64,000 bases of DNA, taken from assembly GCF_019977655.1 (NCBI RefSeq), contig NZ_AP024849.1, positions 5,613,001 to 5,677,000 of the forward strand, given 5' to 3'. Numbering within the stretch: the first letter of the stretch is position 1; each line of letters opens with the position of its first letter. A program made the translations under genes and the position numbers. Positions 16,382 to 24,821 of this stretch are shown here, one piece after another. The notes under the pieces were generated by a model. The model did no database searches and had not been told where the DNA came from. It saw only the letters and a list, made by a program, of their open reading frames with translations. Source of the DNA: Clostridium gelidum. Lineage in GTDB: Bacteria; Bacillota; Clostridia; Clostridiales; Clostridiaceae.

Positions 16382-17326
16382 TTAATTTAAGTTCCTGGTT
16401 ACGCTTCGCGCTTTTTTTAATTGTGTATATTTTTTTAATCCTTCTTCAAACTTTATTTTTATAACTTCTCTAACATCTTTTGGCTCTATAACTTCACAAT
16501 ACTCTCCATAAGACAGTACATACCCATAAATCCAATCACCTTCTGGAAAAGTAACAGTTGCATTAAAGCTTCCATCTGAATTTTTCACAATATTTTCTTG
16601 TTCAAATTCATCAAAAACTCTATATGCCATTCTTTGATCAATTTTTAAAATTAAAGTGACCATTTTATTTTTATAAGATTTATCACCATCATCCCAAATA
16701 TAAATTGGAATATCTCTTTTAAAAGTTTCATCTAATAATTTCATATTTCTAATTCGTGTGATTTTAAAAATTCTAAACTCACTCTTAATCCTACAAAAGC
16801 CATAGAGGTACCAGTCTTGTCCTTTAAAAACAAGTTTTAATGGTTCAACAGTCCTTAAAGTTTTTTCTCCATAGGAACTAAAGTAGTCAAAATTTATTAT
16901 TTTAGTACTAAGAATAGCTGTTTTAATGATATTAAACTTTTCTTTTTCACTATCATCACTACCCCACCTAGAAAAATCAACATCAATCCAATTAGTACTT
17001 TCTTTATTAAAAATTGTACTAAGTCTTTTTAAAACAGGCTCTACATCCAGGAATTTCATGGCATTTAAGCTTTGAAGGCTCATTAATATTTCATTTTGTT
17101 CTTTCTCTGAAAGCACAGATTTATTAAGTACAAAATCATCCATAAGGCTGATTCCTCCACCTTTACCTTTGTTAGTATAAATGGGTATACCTGCAATTGA
17201 TAGCGTATCAATATCTCTATAAATGGTCCTAACTGACACCTCAAAGCGTTCTGAAAGTTCCTTGGCTGTTATAGTTTTTTTATCTAGTAAAATATATACT
17301 ATTTCAAATAATCTGTTTATTTGCAT
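16382..17326 (-). CDS. HTH-WYL (YafY-type) transcriptional regulator
   Basis: A 314-residue DeoR-like HTH plus WYL regulator. N-terminal helix-turn-helix (TAKELSERFEVSVRTIYRDI, about 20-40), a linker with KGGGISLMDDFVLNKS, then a WYL-like ligand-sensing domain near 150-215 (IINFDYFSSYGE, EPLKLVFKGQDWYLYGFC) and a C-terminal WCX-like extension. ATG at 17326 has AGGTGAT correctly spaced; the upstream GTG at 17335 overlaps that site and is less likely. It is the third gene behind gyrI-like and radical SAM genes and probably autoregulates the cluster. Confidence 0.85.
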   Translation of the reverse strand: MQINRLFEIVYILLDKKTITAKELSERFEVSVRTIYRDIDTLSIAGIPIYTNKGKGGGISLMDDFVLNKSVLSEKEQNEILMSLQSLNAMKFLDVEPVLKRLSTIFNKESTNWIDVDFSRWGSDDSEKEKFNIIKTAILSTKIINFDYFSSYGEKTLRTVEPLKLVFKGQDWYLYGFCRIKSEFRIFKITRIRNMKLLDETFKRDIPIYIWDDGDKSYKNKMVTLILKIDQRMAYRVFDEFEQENIVKNSDGSFNATVTFPEGDWIYGYVLSYGEYCEVIEPKDVREVIKIKFEEGLKKYTQLKKARSVTRNLN

Positions 17327-17379
17327 TTTTATCACCTAAATTTATTATACATTACAAGATATATTATTAATACTTGCTT

Positions 17380-18264
17380 TTAAAACATTGAAAGTTGATC
17401 GTCTTCATACCCCTTCTTATAAGCATTAATAATATCTTCCATTTTATATAGTATGCCAAAATTATCACATTCTCTTTTAAATACCTTCCATAATTCCTTG
17501 GCTCTTTTTGATTTACATTCATAATCATTTTTATACTGCCCTATATATTTTTGCTTAATTCCGGGAAAATTCTCATCAAGCTTTTTAAAATACCAATCTC
17601 TTTGGTTTTGTCTTAAAGTCACTCCAAAGGCTGGATATATAAACTTAGCTCCACTTTCATGTGCAAGATTAATTATTCCATTTATATTTTCTTCATTATC
17701 TTCTAAAAATGGGAGAACTGGCATAAGCAATACTCCAGCAAAAATCCCGTTATCAGAAAGTTCCTTTATGGCAGAAAATCTCTTTGAGGCTACCACTACA
17801 TTAGGTTCTATCTTCGTGCAAAGTTCATCATCGCAAGTTGTTACTGTTATCTTAACAAGCACTGGCGAATGACTTTTTATCTTTTTTAATATATCAATGT
17901 CTCTTTTTATTAAATCACTTTTCGTAATAATTGAAACACCAAAACCATGCATATTAATAAGTTCTAAGGCACCTCTTGTTAAAGAATATTCTTTTTCAAA
18001 GGGATTATAAGGATCACTCATAGCTCCAGTTCCTATTACACCTTTTCTTTTCTTTGATTTAAGTTCCTTATTAATTAATGCAAGGGCATCTTTTTTTGCT
18101 CTTACTGTATCAAAATTATCTATTCTATAACATTCGCTACGGCTATCACAATAAATGCATCCATGACAACACCCCTTGTAAATATTCATATTATAATTAT
18201 TCCCAAACCAAGGACTATTCTCAACATATCCAGATATAATAGTTTTAGCAGATATGAATTCCAT
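17380..18264 (-). CDS. SPL-family radical SAM protein
   Basis: A 294-residue radical SAM protein of the spore-photoproduct-lyase-like (SplB/COG1533) group. The [4Fe-4S] motif is YKGCCHGCIYCDSRSEC, giving Cys-x3-Cys-x2-Cys near residues 32-40; MSDPYNPFEKE and VKITVTTCDDELC are typical downstream segments. Unlike true SplB it lacks a long N-terminal extension and the substrate is unknown. GGGGAGG precedes the ATG. Between WYL and GyrI-like genes it may belong to a stress or DNA-modification response (inference). Confidence 0.8.
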   Translation of the reverse strand: MEFISAKTIISGYVENSPWFGNNYNMNIYKGCCHGCIYCDSRSECYRIDNFDTVRAKKDALALINKELKSKKRKGVIGTGAMSDPYNPFEKEYSLTRGALELINMHGFGVSIITKSDLIKRDIDILKKIKSHSPVLVKITVTTCDDELCTKIEPNVVVASKRFSAIKELSDNGIFAGVLLMPVLPFLEDNEENINGIINLAHESGAKFIYPAFGVTLRQNQRDWYFKKLDENFPGIKQKYIGQYKNDYECKSKRAKELWKVFKRECDNFGILYKMEDIINAYKKGYEDDQLSMF

Positions 18265-18364
18265 TATTAACCTCCCCTACATAAAAATCATTTATTGAAC
18301 TGTTTATTTTTCTCTATTATAGCAAATTACTTCTATCATAATCATTATACTCAAATTACAATTA

Positions 18365-18823
18365 CTAATTTATTGAGATATAAATATTTATTTCAGCATT
18401 ATCCATGTCCCCACCGCTTATATATTCCTCAAAATCAGAACTATATTTTCGGTCCAAATCCATTGCCCAAATTTCACCCCAACATTCTGCTACTGCTTTT
18501 TGTACATTGCCTTTAGCTACGAATTTTGCATATTTGCCTTCTGCACTTTTTTTCACATCAATTTCACTTGGCATATTTTTATCTTTAGAAATTTCACAGC
18601 AAATCATCACATCGTAAGCACCATTAACTTTATCTTCATAATTTGCGTATAAACCAATGCTTCTATCATTTTTCTTGTTTTGAATTGATCCATAAACACC
18701 ATCTGCAAAAAAATGTCGCCAAGTTTCACCTATAGCTTTTCCCATATTAGGATCATTATTGCTTGTTCTGATTGTAATCCCTGCTACTATTTTTTCTTTT
18801 AAATACACTACTTCATAATTCAT
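18365..18823 (-). CDS. GyrI-like / AraC effector-binding domain protein
   Basis: A 152-residue single-domain protein with the GyrI-like small-molecule-binding fold: start MNYEVVYLKEKIVAGITIRT, central WRHFFADGVYGSI, YDVMICCEI, KYAKFVAKGNVQKAVAECWG and C-terminal NAEINIYISI. Such domains bind hydrophobic cations or inhibit gyrase when stand-alone (SbmC). It has no DNA-binding domain. As first gene of the cluster it may sense or sequester a ligand for the WYL regulator system. Confidence 0.8.
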   Translation of the reverse strand: MNYEVVYLKEKIVAGITIRTSNNDPNMGKAIGETWRHFFADGVYGSIQNKKNDRSIGLYANYEDKVNGAYDVMICCEISKDKNMPSEIDVKKSAEGKYAKFVAKGNVQKAVAECWGEIWAMDLDRKYSSDFEEYISGGDMDNAEINIYISIN

Positions 18824-19381
18824 TTTATATACCCCTTTTCATTAATAATATAATAGTTATTCTCAAAACTTTACTTGAAACTAGAATGTACTATTTTAAA
18901 AAGTCATCTTCAAATATAATTTAGATGAACTAAAGTCAGTATATCAATTGTAACTTGACAACAGTATGTCATATTATAATATATTATTTATATCTTAAGT
19001 TCTTTATAAAAATCTCTTAAGTACCACAGGTCATTTATTTGAATGCAAATTACACGACTACGCATATTTAAATTCAAATTGCATAAGTATATGATTATAA
19101 TTTTTAATTCTAAAAAATGATTCCACTACATTTTATTTACAATCCTAAACAAGCAAAAAAGCACTCAATTAACTTAAACTCTACCCTGCATAATCAGCAG
19201 AATACTGTTCATTTAAATTGAATGCTTTCCATAATCGTTATATATATTTTAATTGGTTTTCTACAATTACAGTACTAATTATTAAAAAAATCGCGTAGTG
19301 ACTTCATCCTAAATTATCAATTGTACATTATTAATTCTTAATTGCAATATATATATAATTAAAAATTTTCTATTTATCCTA
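18824..19381. other. Intergenic region between motB and the gyrI-like gene
   Basis: About 560 bp. It contains the probable motB terminator at 19155-19229 and, nearer the gyrI-like gene, several AT-rich promoter-like stretches I cannot rank. A TCATCT...AGATGA inverted repeat at about 18904-18928 could be an operator for the gyrI-like promoter. No ORF seen. Confidence 0.4.
19155..19229 (-). terminator. Probable motAB terminator
   Basis: AAAGCACTCAATT / AATTGAATGCTTT inverted repeat (one mismatch) with a long loop, followed on the minus strand by TTTTTT. It lies about 150 nt beyond the motB stop, implying a long 3' UTR. Confidence 0.5.
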
Positions 19382-20110
19382 TCAATTTGACTTTTCTTGT
19401 GCAGTTTGTGGATACTTTCTAATTACAATGATTTCTACTCTTCTATTTTTAGCTCTACCTGCCTCTGTGGTATTCTCAAATTTAGGCATATATTCACCGT
19501 AAGCTTGAATAGATACTTTATCAGCGCTAATTTCCCCTGAAGCAACCATAAAATTCATTACATTTATAGCTCTCATTGCGCTTAATTCCCAGTTAGATCG
19601 GAATTTATCATTCTTAATAGGTACATTATCAGTATAGCCTACAACCTTAACTTTATTCTCTAAGCCTTGAAGCAGATTTGAAATTTGTACAAGTAATGGT
19701 GATAAATTATTTTTAACCTCTGCCTCAGCTGTATTAAAAAGCACAACATCTTGTATTGAAATTTCTAATCCCTCACCGTTAAGAGCAACCTTAACCTTAT
19801 CAGAATAACCCTCTTTTGTAATTTCTGCCTCTAACATTTTCTTTACTTCAGTCATCTTGTCATCCTCAGCTTGTCCTGGTGAAACCTCCATAGAGATAAC
19901 TGAATTACCATCGCGTTGCATTACCCCACTACCACCTGCAAAAATAATATTAAATTGTTGGCTCATTGCATTAAATTTTGCTGCATCGGTTTGACCCATA
20001 GCAAACATAACAATAAATAGTGCCAATAGGAGTGTTAACATATCTGAATATGGAAGAAGCCACGCTTCATCAACATGCTCTTCATGATGTTCTTTTTTCT
20101 TTCTCATCAT
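19382..20110 (-). CDS. motB: Flagellar motor stator protein MotB
   Basis: A 242-residue protein with one N-terminal membrane helix and a periplasmic OmpA-like peptidoglycan-binding domain. The proton-conducting Asp is D23 in LPYSDMLTLLLALFIVMFAM. The C-terminal half has VKVVGYTDNVPI, NWELSAMRAINVM and GRAKNRRVEIIV, the peptidoglycan-binding signatures. With MotA it forms the ion-driven stator of the flagellar motor. It follows motA by 14 bp. Two adjacent ATG codons (20110, 20107) could start; both follow AAGGAG. Confidence 0.95.
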   Translation of the reverse strand: MMRKKKEHHEEHVDEAWLLPYSDMLTLLLALFIVMFAMGQTDAAKFNAMSQQFNIIFAGGSGVMQRDGNSVISMEVSPGQAEDDKMTEVKKMLEAEITKEGYSDKVKVALNGEGLEISIQDVVLFNTAEAEVKNNLSPLLVQISNLLQGLENKVKVVGYTDNVPIKNDKFRSNWELSAMRAINVMNFMVASGEISADKVSIQAYGEYMPKFENTTEAGRAKNRRVEIIVIRKYPQTAQEKSN

Positions 20111-20124
20111 TATTCTCCTTTAAA

Positions 20125-20910
20125 TTAGTTTTCTTTATTGTTTTCTTCAAATCTTGCTCTTTTGCTAGGTTCTATCATCCCTACTAGTTTTCTTTCAATA
20201 CTCTTTGGATTGTTCCCTGCTTGAATAGCTAAAATTCCTTCAAGCATAATATTCATACTTGTTACTTCTTCTAAAGATTTTCTTTTTAATCTGTTTGAAA
20301 ATGGATGCCAAATTAAATATCCAGTAAAAATACCATAAACTGTTGCAACGAAAGCTGACTTTATACTTTCCCCAAGTTTTTCAATATCATTAAGATTTCC
20401 AAGAGCACCAATTAGTCCAATAACAGCTCCTAAAACTCCAAGGGTTGGAGCTGTACCTCCCGCTGATGAAAAGGCTGTAATACCAAGCCTATGTCTTTCT
20501 TCCATACTCTCAATTTCTATTTCTAATACTTCTTTTATAAGGTCTGGCTCTAGACCATCGACCACCATCTCTAATCCTTTTTTCAAGAATTTGCTTTCTA
20601 GTCCATTTATAGTACTTTCAAGAGATAGCAATCCATCTCTTCTAGTTGTTTGAGCCATTTCTACAAGTTGCACAATAATTTCACTAGGATCTTGTTGATT
20701 CTTATTACTAAAAAGAACCCCAAAAACTTTACCCAATTTCATAAACTCACCTTTTGGGAAAGAATTCATCAATCCAATTACAGTACCCCCAAGAATTACC
20801 ATTATTGCTTCAACGCTTAATAGTACCGCAAGACTAGCCCCTTTTTCTAGCATAGCTGCAACTACAATTATTAGACCACCAATAAGACCTATAACCAAAA
20901 ATATATCCAT
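20125..20910 (-). CDS. motA: Flagellar motor stator protein MotA
   Basis: A 261-residue protein with four membrane helices, the normal MotA length. A short N-terminal helix pair (LVIGLIGGLIIVVAAMLEKG), a large cytoplasmic loop with the rotor-contact charges (FLKKGLEMVVDG, EERHRLG) and the Pro-containing helices GGTAPTLGVLGAVIGLIGAL. It partners MotB to couple ion flow to torque. GGGGACAAAC precedes the ATG. The pair stands apart from any other flagellar gene, as in many Clostridia. Confidence 0.95.
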   Translation of the reverse strand: MDIFLVIGLIGGLIIVVAAMLEKGASLAVLLSVEAIMVILGGTVIGLMNSFPKGEFMKLGKVFGVLFSNKNQQDPSEIIVQLVEMAQTTRRDGLLSLESTINGLESKFLKKGLEMVVDGLEPDLIKEVLEIEIESMEERHRLGITAFSSAGGTAPTLGVLGAVIGLIGALGNLNDIEKLGESIKSAFVATVYGIFTGYLIWHPFSNRLKRKSLEEVTSMNIMLEGILAIQAGNNPKSIERKLVGMIEPSKRARFEENNKEN

Positions 20911-21430
20911 GTTTGTCCCCTTTCTAATATGTACCTTAACTGAATTTGAATTAATTTATTTAATATTTTAAGTCTTCACATTTTATAATAGTTTTCCCTT
21001 TTGCTTTTCACATGGCTTTAAGTTCTCAATTAATACATAATACTTCATTTTTCACATTATTGATCGTAAATTTCTAATATAAATATAATACCATAATTAA
21101 TTGCCATTTTAACATTTAATTCCAATATATATCTGAATAAGATTCTTGACTTTTTTCTGTTTTATAAGAAAATCCCCTAATATCACCTTTAATCTCATAT
21201 ATATATCAATTATATTTATTTTCATTAATAATTCCTTCAAATTCGATATATTAAAATTATAACATTGTAGCATTAATTATTCTATAAATATATGTAATCT
21301 TATATAGTATAAAATTTACTTTAAGTTAAATAATAACTATATATATTAGGCATATTCAAAAAAATAACAAGTTCCCACTATAGTCTATTTTATTTGAAAT
21401 GCTTTATTTAAGATAAGGAGGTATAAAAAA
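20911..21430. other. Divergent intergenic region motA / DUF421
   Basis: About 520 bp of very AT-rich DNA between divergently transcribed genes; it must hold both promoters. I could not find a convincing sigma-D-type promoter for motA. A 48-bp repeat relative lies at 21348-21395, close to the DUF421 ribosome site. Confidence 0.4.
21348..21395. repeat. Short relative of the AATAACAAGT inverted-end repeat
   Basis: Begins AGGCATATTCAAAAAAATAA and continues CAAGTTCCCACTATAG then TCTATTTTATTT. The first 25 bp match the inverted end of the full elements at 26261, 38858 and 51026. The whole stretch matches 40379-40425 at most positions. It ends about 20 bp upstream of the DUF421 Shine-Dalgarno. Confidence 0.6.
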
Positions 21431-22159
21431 TTGAATGAAGGATTAGTAGTTTTTGTGCGTTCTATTATTGGATTCTTTTCTTTACTTATTTTTGCGAAGA
21501 TATTAGGGAAACAACAAATAAGCCAATTAAGTTTTTTCGATTATGTACTTGGAATAACAATTGGATCTATTGCTGCAACTCTTACTACAGACTTATCCAG
21601 TAGAGCTTGGCCTCATTTTATCGGGCTTTTCACTTGGGCTCTACTTGGATATTTAATGGAATCCATTACTTTAAAATGGCGATATGCTTCAAAATATATA
21701 GATGGAGAACCCACTATTATCATCATGAATGGCAAAATAATGGAGAATGCATTACGAAAAATGAAATACAAAATCTCTGATATTATGGGGTTACTAAGAA
21801 ATAAAGATGTTTTTGATTTGTCACAGGTAGATTTTGCAATTATCGAAACAAATGGCCAACTCTCTGTACTAAAAAAGCCAGACTATGAACCTTTAACACC
21901 TAAAGATATGAGTATTCTTAAAGCACCAACTGGTATCAGTACAGAACTTATTTATGATGGAATCCTTATAGATGAAAATCTAAGGCAACTTAACAAAACC
22001 AAAAAATGGATTATGGATCAGTTGAAAATGCAAGAAATTAAAGACGTTTCAGAAGTATTTCTTGCAACATTAACACCTTCTGGTTCCTTGTATGTAGATA
22101 AATATGATGATCACATAAAAAAGATAACTGATATCGGTGATTTTAAAGGACCATATTAA
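21431..22159 (+). CDS. DUF421 (YetF/YcaP-family) membrane protein
   Basis: A 242-residue protein with three N-terminal membrane helices (FVRSIIGFFSLLIFAKILGK, YVLGITIGSIAATLTTDLS, FIGLFTWALLGYLMESITL) and a cytoplasmic DUF421/DUF3290-like pair of small domains with DGEPTIIIMNGKIMENALR and VDFAIIETNGQLSVLKK. It starts with TTG behind AAGGAGG. In spore formers, such genes travel with spoVAC-AD-AEb and DUF1657 genes in the spoVA(2mob) type operons that raise spore heat resistance. Here no spoVA gene is adjacent. Confidence 0.88.
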   Translation: MNEGLVVFVRSIIGFFSLLIFAKILGKQQISQLSFFDYVLGITIGSIAATLTTDLSSRAWPHFIGLFTWALLGYLMESITLKWRYASKYIDGEPTIIIMNGKIMENALRKMKYKISDIMGLLRNKDVFDLSQVDFAIIETNGQLSVLKKPDYEPLTPKDMSILKAPTGISTELIYDGILIDENLRQLNKTKKWIMDQLKMQEIKDVSEVFLATLTPSGSLYVDKYDDHIKKITDIGDFKGPY

Positions 22160-22173
22160 GGAGGAAAATTATT

Positions 22174-22539
22174 ATGAGAAAATTTTTAGTTATAACTATC
22201 CCCATAGTGACATTAGCTTTTTTTGTATTAATTATGCTTAGTAGTAGTATTTTAAAAGGATCTCTAGGAAAAGATGATAATATTCCTGAATCAATCGAAT
22301 TGATTATTCAGGATGTAGAATCTGAAAACTGGGAAAGTGCTAGTGATAAGACAGAGAATTTATCAAATGTATGGGAGAAAGTAGTTAAAAGAATACAATT
22401 CAGTTCCGAAAGAGATGAGATAAATTCGTTTGATACAAGTATAGCTCGTCTTCGTGGTGCTATAATGGCAAAAGATAAATCTTCTTCATTTATGCAATTA
22501 AATGAAGCTTATGAACATTGGGAGGGATTAGGAAAATAA
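22174..22539 (+). CDS. DUF4363 family protein
   Basis: A 121-residue protein with one N-terminal membrane anchor (FLVITIPIVTLAFFVLIMLS) and an acidic helical extracellular or forespore-facing domain (IELIIQDVESENWESASDK, LRGAIMAKD). It fits the DUF4363 family, which in Clostridia is almost always next to DUF421 genes. It starts 14 bp after the DUF421 stop with its own GGAGG. Function unknown; a sporulation-membrane role is inferred from context. Confidence 0.82.
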   Translation: MRKFLVITIPIVTLAFFVLIMLSSSILKGSLGKDDNIPESIELIIQDVESENWESASDKTENLSNVWEKVVKRIQFSSERDEINSFDTSIARLRGAIMAKDKSSSFMQLNEAYEHWEGLGK

Positions 22540-22553
22540 ACCTTAAATTAGTG

Positions 22554-22589
22554 GAGGGAGTCATTGATATTTGTCTCAATGACTCCCTC
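22554..22589. terminator. Perfect hairpin between converging DUF4363 and DUF1657 genes
   Basis: GAGGGAGTCATTGA / TCAATGACTCCCTC, 14-bp perfect stem with an 8-nt loop, between convergent genes. There is no clear U-tract on either strand. The core GGAGTCATTGA is shared with the hairpin at 23060-23107. Confidence 0.6.
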
Positions 22590-22601
22590 TACTAATATTA
22601 A

Positions 22602-22805
22602 TTATTTATTGTATTGAGGTTCTTCTTGTTTCACAAAGTCAAATCTTGATTGAAGTGTTTGTGATACGTTTTCCATTGTGTTTGAAAGTTGACAAAACAT
22701 TTGTTTTGCTTCTTGATTATCTGTATCTAAAGAAAATGTCTTCATATCAGAAGCTAATCCTTTAGCACTAGCTAATGCTGTTTCAAGTTTTGTTCCTGTT
22801 GGCAT
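22602..22805 (-). CDS. DUF1657 domain small protein
   Basis: A 67-residue helical protein: MPTGTKLETALASAKGLASD, then DNQEAKQMFCQLSNTMENVS and a C-terminal FVKQEEPQYNK. The ending EEPQY and the AKQMF segment are DUF1657 hallmarks. DUF1657 proteins are small sporulation-associated proteins found beside spoVA(2mob)-type genes. It is convergent with the DUF421-DUF4363 pair, which supports a shared sporulation context. A GAAGGAATTATT site precedes the ATG. Confidence 0.85.
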   Translation of the reverse strand: MPTGTKLETALASAKGLASDMKTFSLDTDNQEAKQMFCQLSNTMENVSQTLQSRFDFVKQEEPQYNK

Positions 22806-23110
22806 AATAATTCCTTCTTTCTATTTTTTATTGCAACTATATTTTGCTCATAACTAATTTAAATATTCTATTTATTCATAATGTAATATATTCCTTCTTA
22901 TTAGTTCTTTTCTTAGAATTCATTTTTACAATTACACTTTAAATTTCTTTATCATCTCACTTAAATTACTTGCAAGCTTTCTTACTTCTTTTAATTTAAG
23001 TTGCAAAAAACTCTTGGATTACTCCAAAAGGTTTTATAGATTTCAGCATATATATTTTAAAATTTAAAGGAGTCATTGATACTATTATCAATGACTCCTT
23101 TAAATTTAAA
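22806..23110. other. Intergenic region upstream of the DUF1657 gene
   Basis: About 305 bp holding the DUF1657 promoter region and, at 23060-23107, a very strong hairpin ending the GH1 gene. No ORF and no clear sporulation-sigma promoter could be assigned by eye. Confidence 0.4.
23060..23107 (-). terminator. 22-bp perfect hairpin after the GH1 gene
   Basis: Arms 23060-23081 and 23086-23107 pair perfectly, with a 4-nt loop; the core is GGAGTCATTGATA / TATCAATGACTCC. It lies 3 bp past the GH1 stop. The stem ends in A/T runs and probably terminates transcription. Confidence 0.7.
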
Positions 23111-24553
23111 CTATAGTTCTTCACCATTAGTCTTTATTACATTTTGATACCAATAGAAGCTATCCTTCTTGTAACGATCCATTGATGCTCCTTCTTCTTC
23201 TTCACGGTCTACATAAATGAAACCATAACGTTTTTGATATCCATTTAACCAGCTTAATAGATCTGTTATTGACCATGTGCAGTATGCAAGTACTTCACAG
23301 CCTTCATTAACAGCTTCCTTTAATTCTTCTATATGGGCCTTTAGATATGCTATACGATAATCATCATGAATCTTATTATCTTCAGTCTTCTTATCAAATG
23401 CTCCGAGTCCATTTTCAGAAATAACTATTGGTAAATCATATCTGCTTGTGACAGTTCTACAGCACATTCTTATTCCCATAGGATCAATAGTCCAATCCCA
23501 ATCTGTAGTTTTCAAGTGTGGATTAGCTGGGTTCTTGTATAATCCAGGTGTTCCACTAACTTGTGCTGTACCCTTTTTACCCGAAGTATTCATTTCAGCC
23601 ATTCCAACACCATCTATTGGATTGTATTCAACAACTGCTGTTTGATAGTAGTTTATTCCCATAAAGTCAACTTGTGAAGCTGATTTCATAAGTTCAGCAT
23701 CACCATCTTCAAACTTTGGTGCAACGCCTTGTGATTCCAAATACTTAAAGGCTGCTTTTGGATAACGTCCATATGCATAAACATCCATCCACCAGAATGA
23801 TCTTAAATCATCATAATCCGCCTTTGCCATATTGTTTATAGGTGAACAATCAATTGGATAAGATGGTGAAAATGCAAAACTTGCACCAATTTTCCCATCT
23901 GGGATTATCTTTTTAAATGCAAGTACTGCTTTAGCATGAGCTATATTTGCATGATGGTTTACTTGATAAAACATCTTTAAATCATTCTTCTTGCCTGGTG
24001 GGTGTGTTGCCATCATCCATCCATGTTCTGTAAATACATTTTGTTCATTTAAAGTTATCCAATACTTAACTTTACCTTTATAACGTTCAAATAGAGTAAT
24101 TGCATAATTTTCATAATCATCAATTATATTTCTACTTTCCCATCCGCTATATTCTTCTTGAAGAGCTTGTGGTAGATCCCAGTGATAAATTGTAACCATT
24201 GGTTCAATTCCATATTTTAAACATTCATCAATTACATCATCATAGAATTGTAAGCCTTTTTCATTAACTTCGCCTTTGCCTTTTGGATAAATTCTTGACC
24301 AAGAAATTGAAAATCTATAACTCTTTAATCCCATTTCTGCCATTAAAGCAATATCTTCTTTAAAACGATGATAATGGTCAACTGCTACATCACCTGTTGT
24401 AGCTTTAAATGTTTTTCCAGGAATCCTTACAAATTCATCCCAGTTACTTCTTCCTTTTCCCTCTTCTTCAGCAGCACCCTCTACTTGATACGCTGCAGAT
24501 GCACTCCCCCATAGAAAATCCTTTTGGAATCCATGCTTGTCTTTAAAATACAT
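23111..24553 (-). CDS. GH1 6-phospho-beta-glycosidase
   Basis: A 480-residue glycoside hydrolase family 1 enzyme. The acid/base Glu is in YWITLNEQNVF (about 170) and the nucleophile Glu in LPIVISENGLGAF (about 380). Near the C-terminus, LLSWLNGYQKRYGF keeps the Ser, Lys and Tyr that bind the 6-phosphate in LacG-type enzymes, together with the Trp typical of 6-phospho-beta-galactosidases. It should hydrolyse a PTS-imported phospho-disaccharide in the cytoplasm. No PTS gene is adjacent. Two GTTATAAC palindromes upstream may be its operators. Confidence 0.88.
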   Translation of the reverse strand: MYFKDKHGFQKDFLWGSASAAYQVEGAAEEEGKGRSNWDEFVRIPGKTFKATTGDVAVDHYHRFKEDIALMAEMGLKSYRFSISWSRIYPKGKGEVNEKGLQFYDDVIDECLKYGIEPMVTIYHWDLPQALQEEYSGWESRNIIDDYENYAITLFERYKGKVKYWITLNEQNVFTEHGWMMATHPPGKKNDLKMFYQVNHHANIAHAKAVLAFKKIIPDGKIGASFAFSPSYPIDCSPINNMAKADYDDLRSFWWMDVYAYGRYPKAAFKYLESQGVAPKFEDGDAELMKSASQVDFMGINYYQTAVVEYNPIDGVGMAEMNTSGKKGTAQVSGTPGLYKNPANPHLKTTDWDWTIDPMGIRMCCRTVTSRYDLPIVISENGLGAFDKKTEDNKIHDDYRIAYLKAHIEELKEAVNEGCEVLAYCTWSITDLLSWLNGYQKRYGFIYVDREEEEGASMDRYKKDSFYWYQNVIKTNGEEL

Positions 24554-24701
24554 TCCTCATCCTCCTAACAATATTTCTTATTTCCTTTTAATTAAATTTC
24601 GTATCCATTTAAGATAAGAAATTACGCCTAATTATTAACAACTTTATAAGTCTAGATTATCATATAACCATTAACTTTGTCTATATCATTTGAATTTTTA
24701 T

Positions 24702-24724
24702 GTTATAACTTTTCATGTTATAAC
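24702..24724 (-). promoter_or_regulatory. Tandem GTTATAAC palindromes upstream of the GH1 gene
   Basis: Two copies of ATGTTATAACTT (cores 24702-24709 and 24717-24724), 15 bp apart centre to centre and about 150 bp upstream of the GH1 start. They could be a paired operator for a GntR-type or similar regulator; no regulator gene is adjacent. Confidence 0.4.
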
Positions 24725-24821
24725 TTATTGTTTTAAAATATTTTAATACAACATAAAATGCCTTGGTTCTAGAATCTCAATTCTATCTACCAACGCATTA
24801 AATATGTTGTCATAATAATTT

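Noticed and set aside
20911..21100. Sigma-D (flagellar) promoter for motAB
   Set aside because: CGATCAAT at about 21059-21066 on the minus strand lacks a TAAA at the right distance.
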